From Flavonifractor sp. An92 (GTDB lineage: Bacteria > Bacillota > Clostridia > Oscillospirales > Oscillospiraceae): DNA of 64,000 nucleotides. How positions within the stretch are numbered: the first letter of the stretch is position 1; every line of letters starts with the position of its first letter. The notes beneath the pieces were generated by a model that made no database searches, was not told the origin of the DNA, and was given only the letters and a program-made list of their open reading frames with translations. The stretch is from assembly GCF_002159175.1 (NCBI RefSeq), contig NZ_NFGZ01000015.1, positions 1 through 64,000 of the forward strand, given 5' to 3'. Of the stretch, positions 51,356 through 60,398 are shown in pieces. Both the position numbers and the translations under genes were made by a program.

Positions 51356-52333
51356 TTATCCCCCAATCTGGTTCATGTTGCGGCGCTCGTCCTCCCGCTG
51401 CCCAGCGGCGTCACAGAAGTGGTGGCGCAGGGGCTTTTGCAGGATGGCGGCGGCGATGGCCTGGTCGATGGCCTCGTCCCCGGCGCCGCTCCGCAGCAGA
51501 GCGCGCAGGTCCACCCCCGTCTCATATTGGAGGCAGGTTTTCAGAAAGCCGGTGGCGGTGAGGCGCACCCGGTTGCACTGGTGGCAGAACTGGTGGGTCA
51601 TGGCGCTGATGAAGCCGATCTTTCCCACAAACCCGGGGACGGTAAAGTAGTGCCCCGGTCCGGCCCCCAGGGAGTCATCGCAGGGGGCCATGGGTCCGAA
51701 AGCTTCTTCCAGCTTGGCGCGGACCTGCTCCTCGGTGCGGCCGGGGAGGTCGCCGCCCAGTCCGATGGGCATGAGCTCGATGTACCGCACCGCCAGGTCG
51801 TGGTCCCGGGCCAGGGCGGCCAGGGGGACCAGCTGCTCGTCGTTGTCTCCCATGGGGACGCAGTTGAGCTTGACCCGCAGGCCGGGCGCATCCAGAGCGG
51901 CGTAGAGACCCTCCAGGGCTTGGGGCAGCTTGTCCCGCCGGGTGATGGCGGCGTACTGCGCCCGGTCCAGGGTGTCCAGGCTCACGTTCACCGCCGTCAG
52001 CCCCGCCGCCAGCAGGTCGGGGAGCTGGTCGGCCAGCGCGATGCCGTTGGTGGTCATGGCGATGCTCTCGATGCCGTCGATGGCCTTGATGCCCGCCACC
52101 AGCTGGGCCAGTCCCTTCCGGGCCAGAGGCTCGCCGCCGGTGAGGCGGACCTTGCGGATGCCCCGGCGGGCGAAGAGGGTACACAGCCGGATGATCTCCT
52201 CGTAGGAGAGCATATCGTCGTGGGGCATCCACTCCACTCCCTCCGGGGGCATACAGTAGACACAGCGCAGGTTGCACCGGTCGGTGACTGAGATGCGCAG
52301 ATAGTCGATGCTGCGGCCTTGTCCGTCGATCAC
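51356..52333 (-). CDS. moaA: GTP 3',8-cyclase, molybdopterin synthesis
   Basis: The 325-residue radical SAM enzyme makes the first pterin intermediate from GTP. Motifs: CNLRCVYC with CxxxCxxC (about residues 21-28), GGEPL (about 66-70) and the C-terminal cluster [18 protein letters not shown] (about 251-268). The end MNQIGG is the conserved Gly-Gly tail needed for activity. It overlaps the MoaC-MobB gene by four bases. Confidence 0.95.
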   Translation of the reverse strand: MIDGQGRSIDYLRISVTDRCNLRCVYCMPPEGVEWMPHDDMLSYEEIIRLCTLFARRGIRKVRLTGGEPLARKGLAQLVAGIKAIDGIESIAMTTNGIALADQLPDLLAAGLTAVNVSLDTLDRAQYAAITRRDKLPQALEGLYAALDAPGLRVKLNCVPMGDNDEQLVPLAALARDHDLAVRYIELMPIGLGGDLPGRTEEQVRAKLEEAFGPMAPCDDSLGAGPGHYFTVPGFVGKIGFISAMTHQFCHQCNRVRLTATGFLKTCLQYETGVDLRALLRSGAGDEAIDQAIAAAILQKPLRHHFCDAAGQREDERRNMNQIGG

Positions 52334-53307
52334 AGCCGTCCCTCCCGTCCCAAGTAGTCCAGCACGACCTGGGCGGCCCGCTCCCCGTCAAAGGGGATGG
52401 AGGGGACCCCCTCCACGGTCAGGTCCAGGTCGGTGACCAGGGCCAGCAGGGTGGACGCTTCGCACACCGAGGCGTCCGAGTTGCCCTTGCGCACCAGCTC
52501 CAGCTTGGGCCAGGCGGAGTGCTTGAAGCCCTCCAGCAGCACCAGATCGGCGTCGGGGAAATGGGCGATGAGGTCCTGCTCGTCCACCTGACCCCGGCGG
52601 ACCACCTTATATTTCTCACTGTCGAAGATGGCGGTGCCCCAGGCCCCGGCCTCCATGTGGCGGCCGGTGTCGGTGCCAATGGGGTCGGAGAGGAAGGTGT
52701 GCCCGTCGTGCTTGACGGTGGCCACCTTCAGCCCGGCGGCGGTGAGGTGGGGGAGCATGGCGGCGATGAGGGTGGTCTTGCCGGAGTTCTTCACGCCGCT
52801 CACCGCCACCACGGCGGGGCCGGGACGGCCGTCGTTGCGGAAGGTGCCGGACTTGCCGCCTTCCTTATAAATAAGGTGGATGTCGGAGATCTCCATCCGC
52901 TTGTCCACCGCTTTGCACATGTCGTAGATGGTGAGGAGGGCCACCGATACGCCGGTGAGGGCCTCCATCTCCACGCCGGTCTTGGCGTCCAGCTTGGCGG
53001 TACACTCGGCCAGCACGGCGCACTCCTCGGGGAGGATGGTGAAGTCCACCGAGCAGTGGGCCAGGGCCAGCGGGTGGCACAGGGGAATGAGTTCCGAGGT
53101 GCGCTTGGTGGCCATAATGCCGGCCACCCGGGCCACGCCCAGCACATCGCCCTTGGCGGCGGTGTGGCCGGTGATGGCGTCCAGCACCGCCGGGGAGACC
53201 TTGATCTTCCCCTGGGCCACCGCCAGGCGGTGGGTGGGGGCTTTGGCGGAGACATCCACCATGATGGCGTTGCCTTCGTCGTCGAAGTGATTGAATTTCG
53301 GTTCCAT
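52330..53307 (-). CDS. MoaC-MobB fusion
   Basis: The 325-residue protein is two enzymes. MoaC (about residues 1-158) converts MoaA product to precursor Z; motifs [48 protein letters not shown]. MobB (about 163-325) is a GTP-binding partner of MobA with P-loop [12 protein letters not shown] and a [15 protein letters not shown] segment. No mobA is in the window. AOR enzymes use unmodified bis-pterin, so MobB implies other Mo enzymes elsewhere. The start has AGGAGG. Confidence 0.9.
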   Translation of the reverse strand: MEPKFNHFDDEGNAIMVDVSAKAPTHRLAVAQGKIKVSPAVLDAITGHTAAKGDVLGVARVAGIMATKRTSELIPLCHPLALAHCSVDFTILPEECAVLAECTAKLDAKTGVEMEALTGVSVALLTIYDMCKAVDKRMEISDIHLIYKEGGKSGTFRNDGRPGPAVVAVSGVKNSGKTTLIAAMLPHLTAAGLKVATVKHDGHTFLSDPIGTDTGRHMEAGAWGTAIFDSEKYKVVRRGQVDEQDLIAHFPDADLVLLEGFKHSAWPKLELVRKGNSDASVCEASTLLALVTDLDLTVEGVPSIPFDGERAAQVVLDYLGREGRL

Positions 53308-53327
53308 GGGAAAAACCTCCTGAGCGA

Positions 53328-54533
53328 TCAGAGAAGCAGAATTTGGACGGTTTGGCCCGGCTCCACCGGGGGAGAGCCGGCGGGGATATCGACCAGACAG
53401 TTGCAGCCCACCAGGGAGGAGAGGAGCCCCGAGGAGTTCTTACCAGTCAGGGCCACTTTGCCCCGGCGGTACACCCCCCGCAGGAAGCGGCGGCCGGGGC
53501 TCTTCTTGGGGAAGCCGTCCTCCGTCACGGCGGAGAGGGGGAGGAGGGCAAAGTGTTCCTCCCCGGTGAGGGCGGCGAGGAGCGGCCGGGCCAGCAGCTC
53601 AAAGGTGGCGGCGGCGGCGAAGGGGTTCCCGGAGAGGGAGAGGATGGGCTTCCCGTTCTTCAGGGAGTACATGGCGGGGGTACCGGGCTTCAGATTTACC
53701 TTCCAGAACACCCGCTCCACCCCCAGGAGGGGGAGGGCCTGGTGGAAGATATCCTTGTCCCCGGCGGACACACCGCCGGTGGTGAGCACCAGATCGCACT
53801 CCTCCAGCAGAGCGGCGATGGTGTCCGCCACCGCCTGGGGCTCGTCGGGGGAGAGGACGCAGCGGAGCTGGGAGATCCCCAGCTCCTTCAGCCGGGCGGC
53901 GATCAGGTCCTGATTGGAGCCGTAGATCTTCCCGGCGGGGAGGGGGTGGGTCTCGGGGGGGACCACCTCGTCCCCGGTGGAGAGGACCCCCACCACCGGG
54001 CGGCGGCACACGGAGACCTCCCCGATGCCCGCGCTGGCCAGCACGCCGATGGCGGCGGCATCCAGGCGCGTTCCGGCGGAGAGGAGGACCGTCCCCTCCT
54101 TATAATCTTCACCTCGGTCGCAGTAGTTGGCGTGGGGGGCGAGGGATTCATAGATGGACACCTGCTCCATTCCGTTGTCGGTGCGCTCGTGCTGGAGCAC
54201 GCAGTCGCACCCCTCGGGCAGCATGGCCCCGGTCATGATGCGCATGGCCTCCCCCGCCGCCAGGGGGCGGGAGGGCACCATCCCGGCGTACACCGTCTCC
54301 ACCACCGGCAGCACCACCGGGTGCTCCCGGCTGGCCCCCGCCAGGTCGGCCGAGCGCAGGGCGTAGCCGTCCAGGGGGGAGCGGTCAAAGGGGGGCTGAT
54401 CCATGGGGGCGCGGACGTCCCGGGCCAGGGTGCGGCCTAAGGCGTCCATCCGGGGCAAGGTCTCCTCCCCCAGTAGGGAGAGGGAGGAAGTGATGAGGTC
54501 CACCGCCTCCTCCAGCTCGATGCGGGTGCGCAT
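53328..54533 (-). CDS. moeA: Molybdopterin molybdotransferase
   Basis: The 401-residue MoeA inserts the metal into the pterin. Motifs: [52 protein letters not shown]. It is one of four MoeA-like proteins in the window. Its setting with moaA, moaC-mobB, mogA and modABC suggests a molybdate function, in contrast to the tungsten-side copies. The next gene upstream ends three bases before. Confidence 0.9.
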   Translation of the reverse strand: MRTRIELEEAVDLITSSLSLLGEETLPRMDALGRTLARDVRAPMDQPPFDRSPLDGYALRSADLAGASREHPVVLPVVETVYAGMVPSRPLAAGEAMRIMTGAMLPEGCDCVLQHERTDNGMEQVSIYESLAPHANYCDRGEDYKEGTVLLSAGTRLDAAAIGVLASAGIGEVSVCRRPVVGVLSTGDEVVPPETHPLPAGKIYGSNQDLIAARLKELGISQLRCVLSPDEPQAVADTIAALLEECDLVLTTGGVSAGDKDIFHQALPLLGVERVFWKVNLKPGTPAMYSLKNGKPILSLSGNPFAAAATFELLARPLLAALTGEEHFALLPLSAVTEDGFPKKSPGRRFLRGVYRRGKVALTGKNSSGLLSSLVGCNCLVDIPAGSPPVEPGQTVQILLL

Positions 54534-54536
54534 ACG

Positions 54537-55562
54537 TCATTCCTCCTTGCCGAAGGGGCAGATGGGGTAGTGGCACTGCTCACAACCCAGGCACAGGCCA
54601 CCATGGCCCAGCCGGGCCAGGTCCGCCTTGGTCACCGGCACGTTGCACAGCACCCGGGGGAGAATGAGGTCGAAGATGGTGGCCTTGGCGTACATGACGC
54701 AGCCGGGGAGGCCCATCACCGGCGTGCCGTCGGGGAAGTGGCCCAGCAGGAACATGGCCCCGGGCAGGACGGGAGCGCCGTAGCTGATGACCTCCACGCC
54801 GGCGGCCTTGATGGCGCCGGGGGTCTGGTCGTCGGGGTCCACGCTCATGCCGCCGGTGCAGAGGATCAGGTCCACGCCGCTCTCGTGGGCGGCCTGGATG
54901 GCGGAGATGATCTGCTCCCGGTCGTCGGGGACCTTCACCTGGGAGCGGACCTCCACCCCCAGCGCCTCCAGCTTGGCACAGATGACGGGGGTGAACTTGT
55001 CCTGGATGCGGCCGTAAAAGACCTCGCTGCCGGTGGTGACGATGGCGGCAGTCTTGCGCACGAAGGGGAGAAGCTCCAGGAGCGGCTTGTCGCCTGCGGC
55101 CTGCTCGGCGGCCCGGACCTTCTCCTCGGCCACCACCAGGGGAATCACCCGCATCCCGGCCAGCTTGTCCCCGGGGTGGACCACCGAGTTGGTGTGGCGG
55201 GTGGCGATCATGATCTCGTCCAGGCTGTTGACGGCGAAGAGCCGCTCCACATCCACCCGGAAGAGACCGTGGATGGCGGCCTTCAGCTCGATCTTGCCCT
55301 CCTTCACGGCGGTGGCGGTCATGTGCTCGTTCTCCGCCAGGGCACGCAGGCGCTGGGCGGCCTCGTCCTCGTGGAGCATGCCCTCGGTTTTCTCCCACAC
55401 ATAGAGGTGGTCCTTGCCCATGGAGAGGAGAACAGGGATGTCCTCCTCGGTGACGATGTGGCCCTTGCGGAAGCGGGCATCCTTGGTGACGCCGGGGATG
55501 ATCTGGGTCAGGTCGTGGCAGAGCACATGTCCCACGGCCTGGGTGGTATCGATGAGCTTCAT
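54537..55562 (-). CDS. Molybdopterin-binding protein with C-terminal Cys cluster (MoeA-like)
   Basis: The 341-residue protein has a MoaB/MoeA-type binding domain in its second half (AAIVTTGSEVFYG about residues 171-183, LILCTGGMSVDPDDQTPGAIK, VMGLPGCVMYAKAT) and ends CLGCEQCHYPICPFGKEE. The CxxCxxCxxxxC set (about 323-335) may bind a metal cluster. An N-terminal HL-type domain lacks the MoeA domains. It is the first gene of the Mo operon; ATG 55562 has AAGGAGG. Its leader holds a candidate Moco riboswitch and a terminator. Confidence 0.82.
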   Translation of the reverse strand: MKLIDTTQAVGHVLCHDLTQIIPGVTKDARFRKGHIVTEEDIPVLLSMGKDHLYVWEKTEGMLHEDEAAQRLRALAENEHMTATAVKEGKIELKAAIHGLFRVDVERLFAVNSLDEIMIATRHTNSVVHPGDKLAGMRVIPLVVAEEKVRAAEQAAGDKPLLELLPFVRKTAAIVTTGSEVFYGRIQDKFTPVICAKLEALGVEVRSQVKVPDDREQIISAIQAAHESGVDLILCTGGMSVDPDDQTPGAIKAAGVEVISYGAPVLPGAMFLLGHFPDGTPVMGLPGCVMYAKATIFDLILPRVLCNVPVTKADLARLGHGGLCLGCEQCHYPICPFGKEE

Positions 55563-55592
55563 AAGGTCCTCCTTCTGCTCTGCGCTCCACGC

Positions 55593-55623
55593 AAAAAAAG
55601 CGCCGCCCATGTCAGGCGGCGCT
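55593..55623 (-). terminator. Leader terminator of the Mo operon (riboswitch expression platform)
   Basis: Minus strand AGCGCCGCC / GGCGGCGCT stem followed by seven T. It lies between the candidate riboswitch and the first gene, 31 bases before the start codon. Confidence 0.85.
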
Positions 55624-55667
55624 CCCGAGTACGGAAAAAGCGGGGACAGAAGGTCCCCGGGGAAGCG

Positions 55668-55761
55668 ACTCCTTTTCAAGGCAGGAAGGCGGGGCGGTTT
55701 CCCATCCCACCCGGCGGCGCGGTGCCATAGGCCGGAGCCCTTAGGCATCTTTGCTCGGAGT
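55668..55761 (-). ncRNA. Candidate Moco-type riboswitch controlling the Mo operon by termination
   Basis: Minus strand from ACTCCGAGC (55761 down) through TGCCTAAGGGC, GCGCCGCCGGGTGGG, a GGGAAACC GNRA-type loop and ending AAAAGGAGT (55668). P1 is ACTCC/GGAGT. After it are a hairpin and the terminator at 55593. The 5' P1 half (ACTCCGAG) can also pair with CTCGGGAG before the terminator stem, giving a possible antiterminator. Bound aptamer would therefore favour termination. This fits the known Moco RNA role, repressing cofactor synthesis genes when cofactor is plentiful. A covariance search has not been run. Confidence 0.7.
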
Positions 55762-55790
55762 GCGGTACGATGCAGTTTGAATTTGGTACT

Positions 55791-55819
55791 ATTATACGAT
55801 AATCCGACGGAAGTTGCAA
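55791..55819 (-). promoter_or_regulatory. Sigma-A promoter of the Mo operon
   Basis: Minus strand TTGCAA (55819-55814), 17-base spacer, TATAAT (55796-55791). The transcript would start near 55784, about 23 bases before the riboswitch. Confidence 0.8.
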
Positions 55820-55898
55820 GGCGGGAAAAAAGAAAGCGGGGTAACGAAAATTATGATATACTAGACAGACAACTGCGAGAAGAAAGGAGCGGGAGCGG

Positions 55899-56852
55899 AT
55901 GGAGCGGACACTCCGGGGGCGCTTTGCCCCCAGTCCCAGCGGGCGGATGCACCTGGGGAATCTGTTTACGGCACTGCTGGCCTGGCTGTCGGTGCGCGCG
56001 GCGGGGGGGACCATGGTGCTGCGGATGGAGGACCTGGACCCGGACCGCTGTCGGGAGGAGTACGCCCAGGTGCTGGCCGACGATTTAAGGTGGCTGGGAC
56101 TGGACTGGGACGAGGGGTATCAGAAGGGGGGACCCCACGGCCCCTACCGCCAGAGTGAGCGGACGGCGTATTACGCGTCCTGCTTCCGCCGCCTGGAGGA
56201 GCAGGGGCTGGTCTATCCCTGCTACTGCACCCGGGCCGAGCGGCTGGCCGCCTCCGCGCCCCACCGGGGGGACGGGCAGGCGGTATACAGCGGGCGGTGC
56301 CGCACCCTCTCTCCGGCGGAGCGGGAGGAGCTGGCGCGCACCCGCCGCCCGGCCTGGCGGGTTCAGGTATCGGAGGAACCAATGTCTTTTATAGACGGAC
56401 ACCTGGGGCCTTATAGCGAACGGCTGGACACCGACTGCGGGGACTTTATCGTCCGCCGTTCCGACGGGGTCTATGCCTATCAGCTGGCTGTGGTGGCCGA
56501 CGACGGGGATATGGAGATCACCCAGGTGGTGCGGGGTGCGGATCTCCTCTCCTCCACCCCCCGGCAGCTGTGGCTCTACCGGCTTCTGGGGCTGCCCGCG
56601 CCGGAATTCTACCATGTGCCCCTGCTGGTGGCGGGGGACGGAAGAAGGCTCTCCAAGCGGGACGGAGACCTGGATCTGGGGGCCCTGCGGGAGCGCTACA
56701 CCCCCTGGGAGCTGACCGGAAAACTGGCGGCCATGGCGGGGCTTCTGGACCGGCCGGAACCGGTCTCTCCGGCGGAGCTGGCGGGCGAATTCGACTGGCG
56801 GAAGGTCCCGAACCACGATTTGGACGTATGTAATTTTTTTCACACCATTTAA
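55899..56852 (+). CDS. gluQRS: Glutamyl-Q tRNA(Asp) synthetase
   Basis: The 317-residue enzyme resembles the catalytic core of GluRS but lacks the anticodon-binding half. It attaches glutamate to queuosine in tRNA(Asp). Motifs: GRFAPSPSGRMHLGN (HIGH-like HLGN), MEDLDPDR, RRLSKRDGD (KMSKS-like), and a zinc site CYC ... YSGRC (about residues 108-133). The upstream region is shared with the divergent Mo operon promoter. There is no clear terminator before the glycine riboswitch. Confidence 0.88.
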   Translation: MERTLRGRFAPSPSGRMHLGNLFTALLAWLSVRAAGGTMVLRMEDLDPDRCREEYAQVLADDLRWLGLDWDEGYQKGGPHGPYRQSERTAYYASCFRRLEEQGLVYPCYCTRAERLAASAPHRGDGQAVYSGRCRTLSPAEREELARTRRPAWRVQVSEEPMSFIDGHLGPYSERLDTDCGDFIVRRSDGVYAYQLAVVADDGDMEITQVVRGADLLSSTPRQLWLYRLLGLPAPEFYHVPLLVAGDGRRLSKRDGDLDLGALRERYTPWELTGKLAAMAGLLDRPEPVSPAELAGEFDWRKVPNHDLDVCNFFHTI

Positions 56853-56913
56853 ACCAAATAGTATAGAAAAATGAGGTAAAATTAAATAATCGTGGCTTAA
56901 AAATTTTAGGGGC

Positions 56914-56942
56914 TTGTATTCAAAAAGCCGATATGCTATAAT
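56914..56942 (+). promoter_or_regulatory. Sigma-A promoter of the grd operon
   Basis: TTGTAT (56914-56919), 17-base spacer, TATAAT (56937-56942), about 35 bases before the riboswitch. Confidence 0.75.
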
Positions 56943-56975
56943 ACAACCATCGAAAAAACAAATATACTGGATGAA

Positions 56976-57166
56976 AGCTGCGGGAGAGATTCGGGCGTGA
57001 AAACGTGCCGGACACCGAAGGTATAAAGGCTTCATGATTGCCGAGTGGAGCTGGAATTTCTCAGGTAACCGTACCGTAGCCGGACAGAGCTCTGAAAAGT
57101 CCATGCGCAAGCATGGCACCGAAGGTGCAACCCCCTGCACGGGGGGAAACTCTCAGGTTCATTACA
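56976..57166 (+). ncRNA. Tandem glycine riboswitch
   Basis: Two adjacent aptamers show the known glycine riboswitch blocks. The first has GGGAGAGA, CACCGAAGG and TTCTCAGGTAACCG. The second has CCGGACAGAGCTCTG, GGCACCGAAGGTGC and AACTCTCAGGTT. The short linker between them is typical. It lies before a terminator (57164-57220) and the grdX-grdE-grdB genes of glycine reductase. The second aptamer's end (ACAGAG) overlaps the first arm of the terminator, so glycine binding would block the terminator and turn the operon on. Confidence 0.93.
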
Positions 57167-57220
57167 GAGTACGGGGCAGATACATTTCGCATGATGTATA
57201 GTGACCCGTACTCTGTTTTT
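57164..57220 (+). terminator. Terminator of the glycine riboswitch
   Basis: ACAGAGTACGGG (57164-57175) pairs with CCCGTACTCTGT (57205-57216), followed by TTTTT. It begins within the second aptamer and ends just before the grdX ribosome site. Confidence 0.88.
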
Positions 57221-57242
57221 GTCTGCAAAGGAGCGAACCGAC

Positions 57243-57629
57243 GTGCTTTTGGTGACGAACAACGAAAAGGTCCGCGCGGCCTATGAGTCCCGGTGTCCCC
57301 TCCAGTTCGTGGACGGTGGACATGTCGAGGTACTGAAGACAGTGCGCGACCTGGTCCACAAGGGGCACAAGCTGCTGACTCACCCTCTCGCTGGCAGCGT
57401 CAAGCCCAATGAGACCCCCTTCCGCTCGGTGGCCCTCACCGAGGAGACCGGGATGGTGGACATGGATTCGCTGGAACTCATCGAAGGAGCGCTGGGGATG
57501 CTTGAGCAGTTCAAGCCCCGCTTCCAGCGCGGCGAGGACGCTCCTCCCAAAATGCGGGAGGACTTTGCGGAGATCGATTATCGGCTCATTGACGGGGCGA
57601 TTGCCCCGCAAATAAAACAAGGAGAGTGA
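57243..57629 (+). CDS. grdX: GrdX family protein
   Basis: The 128-residue protein begins VLLVTNNEKVRAAYES (start GTG 57243, nine bases after AAAGGAG). A GTG further up (57201) lies inside the terminator and cannot be the start. GrdX is a small protein found first in glycine, sarcosine or betaine reductase operons; its role is unknown. It is seven bases before grdE. No membrane segment or known catalytic motif is visible. Confidence 0.85.
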   Translation: MLLVTNNEKVRAAYESRCPLQFVDGGHVEVLKTVRDLVHKGHKLLTHPLAGSVKPNETPFRSVALTEETGMVDMDSLELIEGALGMLEQFKPRFQRGEDAPPKMREDFAEIDYRLIDGAIAPQIKQGE

Positions 57630-57635
57630 GAACTT

Positions 57636-58916
57636 ATGCGGCTGGAACTTGGCGAAATTCACATCAGCGACATTAAGCTCGGCGACTGCTCCAAGGTGGA
57701 GAACGGCACCCTCTACGTGAACGTGGAGGAGCTGCGCGCTCTGCTCCTGGAGGACGAGGACCTGGCCTCGGTCAACTTTGAGGTGGTTCATCCCGGTGAG
57801 TCCGTGCGCATCATCCCCGTTAAGGACGTCATCGAGCCCCGCGTCAAGGTGGAGGGCCCTGGCGGCGTGTTCCCCGGCATGATCTCCAAGGTCACCACCG
57901 TGGGCAGCGGCAAGACCCACGTCCTGAAGGGCTGCGCCGTGGTCACCACCGGTAAGGTGGTGGGCTTCCAGGAGGGCATCATCGACATGACCGGCCCCGG
58001 CGCCGAGTACACCCCCTTCTCCAAGCTGAACAACCTGGTCATGATCTGCGAGCCCAAGGAGGGCATCAAGCAGCATCAGCACGAGCACGCCATCCGGATG
58101 GCCGGCCTGAAGGCTGCCACCTACCTGGGCGAGCTGGCCCGCAACCTGACTCCTGACGAGACCAAGGTCTATGAGACCGACGGCGTCATGAGCGGCAAGG
58201 AGAAGTACCCCAACCTGCCCCGCGTGGGCTATGTCCTGATGCTCCAGAGCCAGGGCCTGCTCCACGACACCTATGTCTACGGCGTTGATATGAAGCGCTC
58301 CATGCCCACCATCATCAACCCCACCGAGACCATGGACGGCGCCATCCTGAGCGGCAACTGCGTGTCCGCCTGCGATAAGAACACCACTTATCATCACCTG
58401 AACAACCCCGTCATCCACGACCTGCTGGAGCAGCACGGCAAGACCCTGAACTTCGTCGGTGTCATCATCACCAACGAGAACGTGTATCTGGCCGACAAGG
58501 AGCGCTCCTCCGACTGGTCCACCAAGCTGGCCAAGTTCCTGGAGCTGGACGGCGCCCTGGTGAGCCAGGAGGGCTTCGGTAACCCCGACACCGACCTGAT
58601 CATGAACTGCAAGAAGCTGGAGGCCGCTGGCATCAAGACCGTCATCATCACCGACGAGTACGCCGGTCAGGACGGCGCTTCCCAGTCCCTGGCTGACGCC
58701 GATCCCTCCGCCGACGCGGTGGTCACCGGCGGCAACGCCAACATGGTCATCCACCTGCCCAAGATGGACAAGGTGATCGGCCACATCGAGGCTGCTGACA
58801 TCATCGCCGGCGGTCACGACGGCTCTCTGAACGCTGACGGCAGCATCGATGCCGAGCTGCAGGTCATCACCGGCGCTACCAATGAGATGGGCTTCAACAA
58901 GCTCAGCGCCCGCTAA
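57636..58916 (+). CDS. grdE: Glycine reductase component B proprotein (alpha/beta)
   Basis: The 426-residue proprotein is cleaved into two subunits of component B. Cleavage is expected at N241-C242 in ILSGNCVSACDKN, where the Cys becomes the pyruvoyl group that holds glycine as a Schiff base. Length and motifs (GPGGVFPGMISKVTTVGSGKTHVLKGCAVV, INPTETMDGA, HHLNNPVIHDLL) agree with GrdE. The codons are enriched in GCT/GGT relative to neighbours, suggesting high expression. The glycine riboswitch upstream marks the substrate as glycine and not sarcosine or betaine. Confidence 0.93.
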   Translation: MRLELGEIHISDIKLGDCSKVENGTLYVNVEELRALLLEDEDLASVNFEVVHPGESVRIIPVKDVIEPRVKVEGPGGVFPGMISKVTTVGSGKTHVLKGCAVVTTGKVVGFQEGIIDMTGPGAEYTPFSKLNNLVMICEPKEGIKQHQHEHAIRMAGLKAATYLGELARNLTPDETKVYETDGVMSGKEKYPNLPRVGYVLMLQSQGLLHDTYVYGVDMKRSMPTIINPTETMDGAILSGNCVSACDKNTTYHHLNNPVIHDLLEQHGKTLNFVGVIITNENVYLADKERSSDWSTKLAKFLELDGALVSQEGFGNPDTDLIMNCKKLEAAGIKTVIITDEYAGQDGASQSLADADPSADAVVTGGNANMVIHLPKMDKVIGHIEAADIIAGGHDGSLNADGSIDAELQVITGATNEMGFNKLSAR

Positions 58917-58935
58917 GTAAAGGAGGGGAACGGTA

Positions 58936-60240
58936 ATGAGTCTGAGAGTTGTTCATTATATCAACCAGTTCTTCGCCCAGATCGGCGGCGAGGAGAAGGC
59001 CGACTACGCCCCCGAGTATCGGGAGGGCGCTGTGGGCCCCGGCCTGGCCCTGAACGCCGCGTTCAAGGGTGAGGCTGAGATCGTGGGCACCGTGATCTGC
59101 GGTGACTCCTACTTCAACGAGAACCTGGATGTGGCCAAGAAGACCGTGCTGGACATGATCTCCGCTGCCAAGCCCGACGTGGTCATCTGCGGTCCTGCCT
59201 TCAACGCCGGCCGTTACGGCGTGGCCTGCGGCACCGTGGCTGCTGCCGTGAAGGACGAGCTGAAGCTGCCCGTCGTCACCGGTATGTACGAGGAGAACCC
59301 CGGCGCCGACATGTTCAAGACCAAGGTCTACATCGTCGCCACCAAGAACAGCGCCGCCGGCATGCGTGACGCTGCCCCCAAGATGGCTTCCCTGGCCCTG
59401 AAGCTGGCCAAGGGCGAGAAGATCGGCGCTTCCGCTGAGGAGGGCTACATGCCCAACGGCCTGCGCGTCAACTTCTTCGAGGCTGAGCGCGGCTCCACCC
59501 GTGCCGTGAAGATGCTGCTGAACAAGCTGGCCGGCAAGCCCTACACCACCGAGTTCCCCATGCCTTCCTTCGACCGCGTGGCTCCCGGTGCTGCTATCAC
59601 TGATCTGGCTCACACCACCATCGCTCTGGTGACCTCCGGCGGTATCGTGCCCAAGGGCAACCCCGATCACATCGAGTCCTCCTCCGCCTCCAAGTTCGGC
59701 CGCTACAACATCAGCGAGTTCGAGGATCTGACCGCTGCTGACCATGAGACCGCCCACGGCGGCTACGATCCGGTCTACGCCAACGAGGATCCCGACCGCG
59801 TCCTGCCTGTGGACGTGCTGCGTAAGATGGAGAAGGAAGGCAAGATCGGCGGTATCTACCCCTACTTCTTCACCACCGTCGGTAACGGCACCGCTGTTGC
59901 CAGCGCCAAGAAGTTCGGCGAGGCCATCGGTAAGGAGCTGCGGGATGCCGGCATCAAGGCCGCTATCCTGACCTCTACGTGAGGCACCTGCACTCGTTGC
60001 GGTGCAACGATGGTTAAAGAGATCGAGCGCGCCGGTGTCACTGTGGTTCACATGTGCACCGTCACCCCCATTTCCATGACCGTGGGCGCCAACCGTATCG
60101 TGCCCACCATCGCGATCCCCCATCCTCTGGGCAACCCCGCCCTCACTCACGAGGAGGAGTTCGAGCTGCGCTACAAGCTGGTCGAGAAGGCCCTGAGCGC
60201 CTTCCAGACTCCCGTCGAGGATCAGACCATCTTCGACTAA
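58936..60240 (+). CDS. grdB: Glycine reductase component B gamma subunit (selenoprotein)
   Basis: The selenoprotein has 434 residues with an in-frame TGA at 59980-59982 read as selenocysteine 349. The part before is MSLRVVHYINQFFAQIGGEEKADYAPEYREGAVGPG ..., ending AAILTST. After the TGA the frame continues GTCTRCGATMVKEIERAGVTVVHMCTVTPISMTVGANRIVPTIAIPHPLGNPAL, matching the family to the stop at 60240. A hairpin (CGTTGC ggt GCAACG, 59995-60009) starts 13 bases after the TGA and is a candidate bacterial SECIS. Ignoring the Sec codon would give two false gene fragments. GrdB makes the Se-carboxymethyl intermediate passed to GrdA. Confidence 0.95.
59980..60009 (+). promoter_or_regulatory. Selenocysteine codon with bSECIS hairpin
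   Basis: TGA followed by a CGTTGC/GCAACG stem with a GGT loop. The distance of about 13-20 bases fits SelB-directed Sec insertion. Confidence 0.85.
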
Positions 60241-60251
60241 GCAATCGGTAT

Positions 60252-60332
60252 TTCCCCGCCCGGCACGTCCGGGCGGGGGCCCCGAGTGTAAAAAATCCCC
60301 CCTGCATCCCAAGGATGCAGGGGGGATTTTCG
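60252..60332 (+). terminator. Double hairpin terminator of the grd operon
   Basis: First stem CCCCGCCCGG / CCGGGCGGGG (60253-60277). Second stem AATCCCCCCTGCATCC / GGATGCAGGGGGGATT (about 60293-60330), followed by TTTTCG. The second is a classical terminator. Confidence 0.9.
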
Positions 60333-60367
60333 TTTTTCTGGAAATGAAGGCGTTGGGGAAAAAGAAA

Positions 60368-60398
60368 AATGAGCGGCTTGTTTTCACAAGCCGCTCTC
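60368..60398 (-). terminator. Terminator of the tRNA-Ser gene
   Basis: Minus strand GAGCGGCTTGTG / CACAAGCCGCTC-like stem followed by ATTTTTC. Confidence 0.8.

Noticed and set aside
57201-57629. Longer grdX reading from GTG 57201
   Set aside because: The start would lie inside the riboswitch terminator, while GTG 57243 has a correctly placed AAAGGAG.
60010-60240. Separate 76-residue gene after grdB
   Set aside because: It is the C-terminal part of GrdB read through the Sec TGA codon.
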